In this document: one piece after another, positions 1 through 11,800 of the stretch
Layout: every line of letters begins with the position of its first letter
Numbering within the stretch: position 1 is the stretch's first letter
Origin: Xestospongia bergquistia
Lineage: Eukaryota > Porifera > Demospongiae > Haplosclerida > Petrosiidae
Direction of reading: 5' to 3'
Length of the DNA stretch: 64,000 nt
NCBI GenBank assembly: GCA_963965975.1
Contig: OZ014422.1
Span: forward strand, 2,232,001 to 2,296,000
Position numbers and translations under genes: made by a program
The notes under the pieces: generated by a model
Seen by the model: the letters and a program-made list of their open reading frames with translations, nothing else
The model's database searches: none
Told to the model about the DNA's origin: nothing

Positions 1-1558
1 TGTTCATAACTGTAATAAAACAAAACAAAATATAACATAACAAAGCTATATACATTAATTACTAGACCAATTAGATAGGGTGTATTACTCGTTATACCTC
101 TTAATAGCTGGTTTAATTTCACCTAAACCCTCAGAATATCTTGCAAAGTTAAAATATGTATTTTTCAAATGCATACGATCATTAAGTTCAGCTACTTCAA
201 TAGCCTGATTTTAAGCAAATAAAAAAACATTAACAAACGATACAACCACTGATTAAATTCCTAACATTCCTATTTACTACTTAATTACCATGACATATGA
301 CGTCTCTAGTAACTACTCTACAATGTTATTACTGATAGTAGTAGTAATCGTCATAGCAACACAAGAGAACAGGCACTCTACTATCTCAATCGGTGAACAT
401 TCCATTGAACATTATCAATTAGTTTTCTTTGTAAATATGAGTAATTAAATGATTTATCTAATTTGTAACTTCAAAGTTACGTAATACATTTAGTTTATAG
501 TACTATGACGTATATTGTTATACAAAATTACTCTTTTGTAACTAATGGAAACTCTTGGTAATCCATTTCTAAGTTACCAAGGAAATGAGAAACAATTCTT
601 TCCAGTAACTTTACTATAATAATTATGATCATCTATATTACTTGACTAGTGTAAACTTTAGATGATAGTATCCTATAATAATACTAGCAGACTATATTAT
701 ACACAATTGACTAGAATTGTGTACTTTTTGCCATCTTCCACTGATTTGGTAAAACTGGTTTAACAGGTCATATCGTCCACTAGCTTTGTACAAGTCCTCT
801 GCTTCATCCTGGAACATAAGGACAGATAAAAACATAATTATATTAATATTAATTACCAGTAACCAATGACTTAATAAGAGTATCTAGTATTATTATAAGA
901 CATGTGTTTGGGGTATCTTTGCTGACTTGTACTACACGACATTATCATATCAATTAAAAATATGAATATATATGTAACAGATATATTACAGTATACGACA
1001 TTAAATCTGACTTACCCACATTCCTAGTTGAAGAGCAAGCACGGCTAACTGGGCGTCTAATTCAGGGATAACTTGAGCTTCTCTAACAGCTTTGGCTGCT
1101 CTGGCATCTCCCATGTTGCCCAGACAAACAAGGGCAACATCAAGTCTGCGTGTTTTAACGCACATCTTAGCTAGACTCTCCCAGACACGTTGACTATTAA
1201 GGAGAAAACAGACAAATAAATGCTACATATTCCCATTGCTAACACTACATTACAAGGTCATAATATACTACAAATTTAGGGTTTTGCAAGTTGCAACAAA
1301 ATTTGGTTTCAAAATGACTTTAATCCCTTGTATATAAAAGACCCCTCATCAAGGGACATCAATATTCAAATCAATCTTAACAATGGGTATCAATTTCAGT
1401 GACTACAATAATAATAATAACTAGTTATAATTAAAATGTCCTAAAAATAATGACATTAAATGACTCAATAGTTATTAAAATTATTAATACAGTACAACAA
1501 TACTAGTATATTATTTAAACTTATAATATACTAGGCTATTTATACAGAGTTATACTAG

Positions 1559-1650
<92 letters not shown>

Positions 1651-2010
1651 CATATATATATATACATATATATATATATAATATATACCACACACCTCTT
1701 AATGGTCTTAATAGCTTTGAATGCCTCGTCCATATTACCAATAGTAGATTGATAGGAAAAGCTAAGCATAGCTTTAACTGTAGCAGCATCACATTCCTCT
1801 AAACCAAGGAAGTCCCTTAATGGTATCCTTTCTACAGGAGAGGGGAGAAGAGGCTCTGTGTCAGAGGATGTAGATGTGGTATCCATTGGTAACGGTGTAG
1901 TAATATTCTATGAAATATGAAAGTGATTGAAGAAAGTGTGTGATTATAATATGTACCTTTCTCATATAGTAAATATATGGAGCTGTACAACCAATTATAT
2001 CTAATGGAGG

Positions 2011-2076
<66 letters not shown>

Positions 2077-5000
2077 GAGTGAGAGAGAGAGAGAGAAAGA
2101 GATAGATAGATAGAGAGAGAGAGATAGAGAGAGAGAGTATCCAACTATTTTTGAAAAAAAACATATTTTTGTAAGTCACCATCTAGCAAGTCTATTGAAA
2201 ATTAATTTTCTAAAACTAAATTTCACTAACAAACTATTTCAATTATCATAGATTTGTCTACCAAAGCAGTTTGTTTTTTAAAAGATTAAACTCTAGAGTT
2301 GATAGTATAGAGTCTAAGAGTGAAAGATGACGTAAATTAAACAGGAGATAAGGTTAGAGTAAATGAAACAGCAATAACCATACATTTAAAATATATAATA
2401 GTGTTTTGTGACGTAAGTAATTCTGTCATTTGATATTAGAGGGTCAATGAAACAATTAGGGAACTATTCCAAACTAACTATTATACTCTGCACTCATCGG
2501 AGCAACATCTTGTACAAGATAGTGCAAATCTTGTGTCATAAATACTGTCAAGACACCAGCTTCCCATCCGTGCTATAAATAAAACATACAACTAGTTACT
2601 TCAAAACACTATTAACACCTGTTTTGAAAATCTTTCTCTTATACTTGTGTTCTTTCTAACACTGCTATCTCTCTTTGCCTCTATTACCAGTAGCCGAGGG
2701 TCATAGGGGTCCCAATGGGTACTGACCATGTCCACATCATGAAGCTGTGAAGCTAGTTTTCTTTGGACAGCCTCCACATTTGGAGGTAGTTGATCAGGTA
2801 AGGTTAAGATTATGTCTTTGTTGTATTCATCAGAAGTGACTGGTCCTTCTATTGCTGAGAAATCAAGTACTTTCAGTAGATCTTTATCTGAATCCACTAT
2901 AACTACTAGTGAAGTATTAGATGTCTAAGGAAATAGACGGATGATAAATGAAATCATAAACCATTAGAAGGACAGATGATAAATTGAGTCATAAACCACT
3001 GAATGTTACATTAGTAAATATTGTACCTTGTTAATGACCAAACTAATCTTAGTTCCATTACAATTAGATTGAGCTGATGAGAGTGTTGAGAAGTTAGGTA
3101 TGACTTCAGATATTGGTTTACTGTAAACCAATTTTGGTTCACTGAGGAGAGAGAAGAGATTGAATACAATATGGTATTCAAATTCCTATTCTAACCGTCG
3201 ACTGAGATCAAACATTTTAACTGTCCCATTCACAGTTGCCAATACCAGAAAATGTCCAGTCACTCTGAGACTAGTAACTGTGTCCACAATACCAAGTGGC
3301 AAGCAATGTTTAACAACACCCTAACAAAAAAATAAAATATAGTTGTCAATAAATGTAGACTATGTCACAACAATAGATAGATGGATATAGCAAGAAATTA
3401 CTAAATAATTGAGCCTCTTAGAATAAATGTACTTTTAATAGCAGTCCATATGACGAGTGATATAATACTACATACCTGTAGACTTGTACTATATAACTGG
3501 TCCTGTTCAACAGTATATACATTGTGTTCATGTATAGCAACTGTAGTTGATAGAGATGGAAAACTACCTAAAAAGATTTTAAAAATCATCAAAATTAAAT
3601 GTATTATAAATTATCATTCAAACATCTGTAACAAGTAGTCTGTTAGCAGACACGGAATTTTTAAGTTTAACAATACCATTTCAACTGTTAAGAATTAGCA
3701 TGTACTAATTTTAGTAATTTTTTTGAGCCATGCCCAATCTAATCTTCACAAAATTAAAACTTTCAACAAACATAAACATAGTACTGTAATTACTAATGAT
3801 AGCACACACACATACAGTAGTGACACAACTAACAGTTATCTTTAAGTATTATATTAGTACTATCTTGCCTGTTTGTTTTACTTGGCCTTTCTCAAACATG
3901 ATAGAATATACATTAATAGTTCTTCCATCCCAAACAGCTACATATTCTTTAGTAACTGTCACTCCAGATATCATTAGATCAGTAGAAACAGTTAATATAG
4001 TTCCACTTAAATGAGACTGACAAATAAACTCATTCACTGATATCTGAACAGCAGAAACCTACAAAAATATTATATGAATATAAATACACTTGTTCATCTA
4101 AGACCATCCATTCATCCATCCATCCATTAATCCATTACATCCATCTACTCATCCATCCATCCATCCATTCATCCAACTATCCTTCATCCATCCATCCATC
4201 CATCCATTCATCCATCTACTCATCCATCCATTAATCCATCTACTCATCCATCCATTCATCCATCTATCCTTCATCCATTCATTCATCCATCCATTACATC
4301 CATTAATCCATCTACTCATCCATCCATCCATTCATCCATCTATTCTTCATCCATTCATCCATCCATCCATCCATCAATTAATCCATCTACTCATTCATCC
4401 ATCCATCCATTAATCCATCTACTCATTCATCCATTCATCCATCCATCCATTCATCCATCTACTCATCCATCCATTCATCCATCCATCCTCTATCCTTCAT
4501 CCATTTTATTCAATCACCTCCTGGTTAAAATGAGCTGATACTTGATGTTCACTAAGTATTTGTACACTTGTCCCATGAGACGTTGCCAGTAAATGTTTAC
4601 CAGGACCCCACTAGGAGGAAGAGATGAGTAGAATCATTAATGATAAGGATTTTACCGATAGATCAAAGACATTTCCATCACATATAGATGAAGTAATAAA
4701 TTGCCATTGACTGGTAGAGTCAGAATGCATTCTTCTCCATATCAATGTATGACCACTATTAGTACCAGCTGCTAAAAGACCTAATAATGGACGGATGAAT
4801 GAATAGATGGCAGAAAATGGATGGATTGGTGAATAGATGGACAAATGAATTGTATCGTACCAGCAATATCATCGTAACTAATTTTAGTAACAACTTCAAT
4901 GTTGTCATCAAGAGGTATATACTCTTTTAAAGAAAGGAGATAGTTCTCATTTTCAAGACAGTCCCAAATCCTATGTCAAATATAATCTATTACAACTTTA

Positions 5001-6611
5001 TATTATTACTCCACCTAATGACAGCTTCTTGTGAACAAGTTGCTAATACTCCTGGAGAAATCCATATCATAGAACTAACAGCTCCTTTACCTCCTAATTT
5101 AGCCTATGAATAAAAATATATGAAGACATCTGAACAAAATGAAAACAGACAAAAAAAGAGAGATAGAAAAATATATAAATATAACTGATGTCAGTAAGCC
5201 ATTACAATTTAGTTTACCTCTGATACTTTTGTCAAGGTATTTTTCTCTACTGTTAACAAGACAAGTAACATGTCTTCAGTCAAAGCTGCTAAGAGAGATT
5301 TTTCACGAGAATAGAGAAGATGAGATAAAGTTTTATGAACATGTTCAACTTCAACACAATGACCATTATCATTCATCAAATACAGTAGACCTAGAGTAGT
5401 CGTCAATACAATTACATAATCCTCATAACATACCACTATCTACTGAAACAACACAAGCTAATGAATCTGAAGATGTAGTCTTTTTTAGTGATCTATGGAG
5501 AGAAGGAAACAGGAGAAGGAGATTTGGAGGGAGAGTGATCTTAACAATCTAATCATCTCACCTTGAGTTTGAGGGAAGGAGTGCACAATGTGTAGGTCGT
5601 CCAGTCAACTTACTTTGTTGTGACGGAGTAGGATGTAATTGACCAGTTGTCTCCACTCGCCAAACAGCTATTAGACCGCTCTGTTTATTTAACAATTTAT
5701 GACAGTATTATCAAATGTAATCAATGGGTGGATGGATGGATGGATTGACAATGAATGGATTGGAAGACAGATGATGGCATTAATAATAACAAAACAACTC
5801 ACTGTATCAGCAGAGAAAAGATGACTTCCTGTAGTGCTCCATTGAAGAATAGTCACAGGAGATTCATGAAGCGGTGTCTGTTCATAGACACTAGACTCAT
5901 GTACATTACAAGTGATGATTACTCCATTCTGCCATCCTGACGCTATTATTTTCCTGTCTGGATGCCATTGTATAGACTGAACTAACATTGAATGCTGAAT
6001 ATTTATCTCCTCTATTAATTCACCCTGCATTAATTATCAAGATAAAAGACATGTTACAAAGATATTATCCAGTTAGTAAGAAGAGTAACTTAATACAGTA
6101 GAATTGTTATATTATACCAATCCACTAATAAAGACACTGTTTAATGTCCTCATTCAAAATGTGACTGTATAAGGATATTACATAACGTGATAATGTATAC
6201 CCATACTTATAAACATAGTCATCTTAATAACAAGGAACATCCCTTTAATCCTGATATTAATACATAGAATTTAGAGACATTTCATTATAAATAACTTAAT
6301 AACTAATTTAATATAATATAACTCCTACAACGAAACTATAATTAATCAGCTCCACCCACTTACTATCATTGTATAGGGCTACAGGATAACATTTTGTGCA
6401 TACAAATCTATCACAGTACACTCAATGTTAAATATGTACTATAGTACATGTGTACCTCATTGTAGCAGAAGAACACACCCCCATTGCCACTGTTATTACT
6501 CTTGGACACAACAGCCAGAATAGCATAATGAGGATGCCATGAGATTGTCCCATATTCAGATCTATCTTCAGTATTTGGACATTGAGCTTGGTGATTGAAA
6601 TATACGGACAT
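1..6611 (-). CDS. IFT140: Intraflagellar transport protein 140 (5' part, runs off left edge)
   Basis: Subunit of the IFT-A complex, which moves cargo back along cilia and admits membrane proteins to them. Nineteen exons can be traced: 6611-6456, 6024-5803, 5680-5562, 5492-5434, 5390-5218, 5103-5015, 4970-4861, 4780-4656, 4610-4518, 4058-3869, 3567-3476, 3320-3196, 3141-3027, 2924-2619, 2572-2479, 1855-1696, 1193-1016, 808-725 and 204-98. They give about 865 residues in one frame. Recognisable IFT140 stretches are the N-terminal YFNHQ...[67 protein letters not shown] and [18 protein letters not shown]. The order is two WD40 propellers, then the start of the TPR solenoid. The ATG at 6609-6611 matches the usual family start. 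The last visible exon ends in phase 2, so roughly the C-terminal 600 residues are outside the window. Intron 10 uses a GC donor. The exon at 1855 has the least certain acceptor. Confidence 0.95.
1559..1688. repeat. (AT)n microsatellite in an IFT140 intron
   Basis: About 125 bases of almost pure AT dinucleotide, with a few TATACAT interruptions near 1645-1670. It lies in the intron just after the exon that ends at 1696. Ile/Tyr-rich reading frames here are artefacts of the repeat. Confidence 0.95.
2003..2140. repeat. (GA)n microsatellite in an IFT140 intron
   Basis: Long GA tract with GATA and GAAA interruptions between the IFT140 exons at 2479 and 1855. On the gene strand it is a CT tract, but it ends about 150 bases before the acceptor, so it is not the polypyrimidine tract itself. 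Confidence 0.95.
4090..4505. repeat. CATC-type minisatellite in an IFT140 intron
   Basis: About 410 bases built from CCATCCATCCATTCATC and CATCTACTCATC variants. They form higher-order units of roughly 30-60 bases in the intron between the exons ending at 4518 and starting at 4058. It nearly fills the intron. The reverse frame reads as Trp-Met-Asn-Gly repeats, which is a repeat artefact. Confidence 0.95.
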
Positions 6612-6741
6612 ACTGGACAAGACTTATAGGACCAAAAGGGGGAAGGTGATTGATTGGTTGCTATGGAGAATAAGCAACAATGTACGGAAGTTCAGCGTAC
6701 AAAGAGTTAAAAACTTAAATCTGGGGGTGGGGCTACCCAGT
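6612..6741. promoter_or_regulatory. Shared divergent promoter of IFT140 and DECR2
   Basis: Only 130 bases separate the IFT140 ATG (6611, -) from the DECR2 ATG (6742, +), so both 5' UTRs and core promoters must lie here or overlap coding sequence. The stretch contains ATTGATTGGTTG near 6649-6660, which resembles a CCAAT box read on either strand. No TATA box was seen. Confidence 0.6.
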
Positions 6742-8453
6742 ATGGATGACCATGATGATTATTGTCTAAAAGACTACAGGTATCATTTCCAGCCTGATCT
6801 GTTGAAAGGAAAGACTGCCTTTATTTCAGGAGGGGCCTCTGGCATTGGTTTTAGAATATCTGAACTCTTAATGAGACATGGCTGTGATATAGTTATTGTT
6901 AGTAGAAATATCAAGAAACTTGAGGAAGTAAGGAAGGAGACTACTTTATATTATACAATGCTTTAATATAATCATTTGATGTGTTTACAGGTCCGTCAAG
7001 AAGTCCATAGTTTAGTGTATGTTAAGTTAATACACTTCCTAAACACTAATGCTGTATCTAAAGTCCTGACAGAAAATGCTGTACTGTAATATGAAATTAA
7101 TACTGACCCCAAACCTTGGAACATTATTGCATTAATTTTGCATTAAAGTGTGGCTTATTTCTGTCAGAACTCTAGACACTTTGAAGCATTTACTATACAC
7201 AAAAAAGGAAATTAAGTTCCTACCAGACCTCTAGACACCATGATAATCTTTATATGACTAATGGAAATGTATGTAATATGTATCAGAAAATGTACATGCA
7301 TTTTTTAAAATCTTGGATCTTTAAATTATTGTAGTCTGCTCAGAAACTAAGAGAGGCAACAGGGAGAAAATGTCATGTTATAAAAGTTGATGTCAGAGAG
7401 GTCAGTAGAGAAATCAATGCATTTCACATTATTAATTATTGTTTATATCATTACAGTATAATATTGTTCTCAATGCTGTTAAAGAAGCTGTCAAAATGTT
7501 TGGACCAATTGATATTTTGATAAATGGTATAAAAACACAAAGACACCATGACTTTGTACATTAATCCAGCACTTTACATATGAAAATTAATAGTAATTAA
7601 TTAATTAATTAATTATTAGCCTCTTAAAATTCTAACTAATACAGAAATGATTATGTTTTTTGTCTCCTTTCCATTGTTTTTTGTCCTACTAGCTGCAGCT
7701 GGTAATTTTCTATGTCCTGTGAGTTCTATGTCTACTAATGCATACAAAACAGGTAATTAAAACAGTTTAACAATGACTCACTATACTTTTATGTATTTAT
7801 AATATAGTTATGGAGATTGATGCTGTAGGGACCTTCAATTGTACTAAAGCTGTTTTTGAGACTGGTATGAATGTGAGTTATTAAAGACAGCCACTCATAA
7901 TTTCAGACCAGTGGTTATTGCATGCAGGATCATGGTGGATGCATTATTAACATTTCAGCAACACTCCATTACACTGGAACACCAATGCAGGCTCATGCTG
8001 GCTCTGCAAAGGCTGCTATTGGTATACAAAGAATGCTTTTATTTTCACATCTTTCCTTGTACCTTTTATTAAGATGCTCTTACACGACATTTAGCTGTAG
8101 AATGGGGTCCTTTAAATATTCGTGTAAATTCAGTATCCCCTGGACCAATAGAAGGAACAGAAGGATTTAGGAAACTTGGTAAAAATTTAATTGGAACCTC
8201 CCTTGCATGTAATTATGATGTCTGCATATACCACACTCTAGGTGGTTTTAATAAAGATGCTATTCCATTGATTATATCAAGGATACCCCTTCAGAGAATG
8301 GGAACAAGAACTGACATTGCTGAAGCGTGTCTGTTCTTGGCTAGTCCACTCGCTTCCTATGTTACTGGTGCCATATTAGTGGTTGATGGTGGGAACTGGC
8401 TCACAGATGGACAGACACTTGAGCAAAGAATGAAAGTAGCAAGCAAGCTGTAA
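6742..8453 (+). CDS. DECR2: Peroxisomal 2,4-dienoyl-CoA reductase
   Basis: Short-chain dehydrogenase that uses NADPH to reduce 2,4-dienoyl-CoA during peroxisomal breakdown of polyunsaturated fatty acids. Eight exons (6742-6927, 7335-7400, 7457-7526, 7693-7752, 7808-7872, 7928-8021, 8074-8178, 8242-8453) join to 285 residues, close to the usual ~290. Visible marks are the nucleotide-binding GGASGIG at residues 30-36, [44 protein letters not shown] and [12 protein letters not shown]. The canonical catalytic Tyr of the superfamily is absent from the HAGSAK site, as expected for this family. The protein ends in SKL, a perfect peroxisomal targeting signal. A longer frame extends upstream of 6742, but it overlaps the IFT140 start and has no family similarity, so 6742 is preferred. 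Confidence 0.95.
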
Positions 8454-8742
8454 TGATTATTAAGCACTTCTTTTCTTTATAATAATAAATGTTTTTAAAA
8501 ATGTAAAAGTCTAAACATCACCATTAGTGTGATAAAAATATAAAACTGATATAAAAATGAGGAGCACTAAATGTCTATAATAATTATATTTCTTCTATTT
8601 AATAAAAGGTAAAATATTTCAGGTTAAGTCAGCTATAAAAATGTACATTACTATATAACTGTTACTATTATTATGTGTTTCAATAGCATAGCAAAATGTT
8701 CCATTGTCCAAAAATTAGTGTCCAGGTTTGCTCAAGCCACTT
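8454..8742. other. Convergent 3' ends of DECR2 and the giant cadherin
   Basis: This AT-rich stretch of 289 bases lies between two stop codons facing each other. AATAAA at about 8484 is a likely DECR2 polyadenylation signal. No gene was seen, and the two 3' UTRs may overlap. Confidence 0.6.
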
Positions 8743-8843
8743 TCATGCAGAGGCCTGCCTCTTGCGAATGATAATAAGCACAGCCATCACAACAACTGCA
8801 ATTACAATTCCTGCAATAGCCCAAACCGTTCCTGTGAAGACAT
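8743..8843 (-). other. Membrane helix and short cytoplasmic tail of the cadherin
   Basis: The last 33 residues hold about 20 hydrophobic residues (VWAIAGIVIAVVVMAVLIII), then RKRQASA and stop. The helix is preceded by RRRRE and VRRRLL about 30-40 residues earlier (roughly 8903-8945), which could be cleaved by furin-type proteases. The basic tail after the helix fits a type I membrane protein. Confidence 0.85.
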
Positions 8844-11800
8844 GGCTACTGTGACTTGAATCACTAATAGAGATGGGTTCTGGATTATCTGATAAGGACA
8901 GGAGACGACGACGAACAAAAGGTGGTGTTGTTTCACGACGTCGACGCATGTTAGCCTCTATGACCTCAACAGCAAAGACATGAGTGCTTGTAGTGACCCC
9001 ATCATCAATATAAAGAGACATATTGTGGATATTGGGCTGTCTAGCTCTGTTGAGATAAACAATACTCTTCAGTACTTGCTCGTAGACTGAGTCAGGAGCA
9101 GACCCAATTAATCTAAGAGTTCGCGTGGAGACATTGAAACCCATATCATAGATTGGTGTACCAGTGACATTGACTGACATGGATTCTAGACAACTCAGTA
9201 CACATGGTGCAAAGTCTGAAGGAGGTGTTGATGCTAGCAACACCATCCCTGCAATCTGTCCAGCTATGTTTAAGTCATAGCCATTCTGAGCACCAGGTCT
9301 TGCTCCAATGATAAAGATATACGTGTCATTCACTCCCGGTCCTTCAATATCAGTCTTAAGTGGGAGACCTGTAAAAAATGATAAATAGCCAATTGAGCAT
9401 AGTGATTATGATATAATGGATATTAATGACAATAGTACTTACCAAAAACTTTGGAGATTATATTGGCATAAATGACTGCAACACTCACTACTGGAACTCC
9501 ATCAACAGAGAGAGTTATTGTTCTCAAACTATAATGAATCATTATAAAGTGATACTTTCCATCTTCAATGCCATCAGACAATTGGAATATTACAATAATT
9601 TGACTAGCTAGTCCAGAGACACCAACTTGCTTCAATGTAACTACGAATTGCATTGCTTCAGAATCATAGTATGTGGTAATATATCTCTCAGTGTGTTCAG
9701 CATTGGAAAAGAAAACAATGTAACCGGACTGACCTACTTCTGGCTTGAACCAGAATGCAAGCATGAAGTTATTAATTTGACCCTGGAAGCTAGAGAGGTC
9801 AGCATTGAGAATAGCATAGCTTAAAGAGAGAGTGAGTATACTGTTGTCATATTCATCGATGGAGAGTTCAGCCCCTGGTCCCATGTTAATAGAGAGAAGT
9901 AAATTAATATGTCCACTAATGTGACATATCAAGACCATTTTGGTTATGATATTAGTCTCATCCACACAGAGTTTTCCTGAGAAAGGATGTGGAGTCAAAG
10001 GATTGCCTTTAACACTGAAAGTAGATCGAATAAGTGGGAAGGTGTCTGGATCAATCACAGTGATACCATCAAGGACATTTTTGGGAGTACCAATCTGAAC
10101 AGTGATGTTTGTGATACCACTAACAATTTGACCCTCATCATTAACATCTCTCACTGTAATATACACAGTAACTGTTGCAGTACGAGGAAGAGGAATTCTG
10201 GCAGTAGCATAGACTTTGAAGTTAAATGTCTTAGTTGTTTCATAGTCCAATACTTGAACCAGACTGAGATATCCAGTTGATGCATTTATTTCAATGCTAC
10301 TGATACTTTCTACAGAGTATTCTATGATGTCATTAGGATTGGCAACAGTGGCATGTATCTGGAGAAAGTTGGAATGCAATGTTCCTTCATCAAGTGAGGC
10401 TGAATAAGATGGTGCAGAAAATTCTGGTTCATCTGCTAAAGTTACTTCAATGATGACATTATTACTGTCAAGGCCACCTTCATCAGTCACCTTAATGATT
10501 ACTTGGCGTACTATCAAAGGAGCTTCAATATTTCCAGCTGTGTATTGGATATACTCGAGTGCTTTGGACAAATCAATGCCAGAGCCTGTCTTAGTAAGTG
10601 TATAAACTGTTGAACCAGGTGTGTTAACAAAAGTATAACCAGGGATGGTTTCATTGAGAGTTAAAGACTCTGATGAACCTGATGGTACATTGGACAAAGT
10701 GAGTGTAGCACTTACAATGGAATCAGATATATCTTGGTCTGTAATTGTCACAGAGTTTGGTTCAATAATTGGCCGTGATTGTTTTGCTTCTGCAGCTGTT
10801 GATGTACCAGTGATGCTAAGAATTGGAGGTTCATTTACATTGACAACAACTACAGTCACAAGTGCAGTGCTAACCAATTCACCATCTGAAGCATAAGCTT
10901 CAAAAGTCATAGAATATGGATCTGTTTCATAATCAAAAACTTCATTATTAATGACATAAGCTGATGTGCTGGTATCAGCAGACAAAGTATTAAACAATGT
11001 TGTATTAAGAGTGAAGATAATGGAAATTGGTGGTGTGCTGTCAGCATCAGCAGCTCTCAGGGTGCCTACGGATGTACCTACAACTGCATTTTCCTCAACA
11101 GAGAAGCTGTAAGGTGAGCCAATGAAAAGTGGTGGATTGTCATTTCGATCTTTCACAACTACTGTTATCTCAATGGAGTTGGTATTGTCAGCAAAATCAG
11201 TCACTGTGATGGCAACAGTCCTGTTTGCTAGACTTGGTTCAGCCTCAGTATTAAAATAGGTAATGTTTCTCAGTATCTGAATCAAATCAGCTACACTTCT
11301 TTGTTCATAGGAGAGTAAGGGATCTTGTGAGGCTCCGTCATCACTGAAGACATCACCAGTTTCACCAATATTCACAAACTGAACTAGTAACTGCTTTATG
11401 AATTGATTGTCATTATCAGTAATATAAGCATAGGGCAACAAGTAAACTGGCTGTAAGCCTTCAGTATATGTTACAATGCTGCTTCCATTGATATGCAGCA
11501 TAGTTGGATCATTAACTGTCATAAATTCAACTTCAACAGAAATGCTATTACTATCATCCTGACCATCATTTACAACAATTGTCACAGTGCGTTTCAATCT
11601 GTCTTCAATGTCATTAGTATCATCAAGCAATGGATTATCAGAAGTGTTAAAAGTGATGCTACGAAGAACAGTATGATAGTCAGTGAGAGAACCAGAACCA
11701 GATATAATTAAAACTCCAGAATTACCATCATAGGTGCTGGTAATTCCACTAACTTGGGTAGTGATTCTCAATTCATCTTTGTTAGGTACAAAATTATCGA

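Noticed and set aside
1536..1886. Open frames rich in Ile-Tyr repeats
   Set aside because: Products of the (AT)n tract read through from an IFT140 exon. The true exon ends at a donor at 1695.
1832..2182. Leu-Ser repeat frame on the minus strand
   Set aside because: Translation of the (GA)n/(TC)n microsatellite within an intron.
4090..4505. CATC repeats considered as a CRISPR-like array or coding Trp-Met-Asn-Gly repeat
   Set aside because: There are no spacers of constant length, it fills a eukaryotic intron, and the unit is a simple-sequence derivative.
6595..6741. Upstream extension of the DECR2 frame
   Set aside because: It overlaps the IFT140 start codon region, has no family similarity, and would bury the downstream start that matches known DECR2 proteins.
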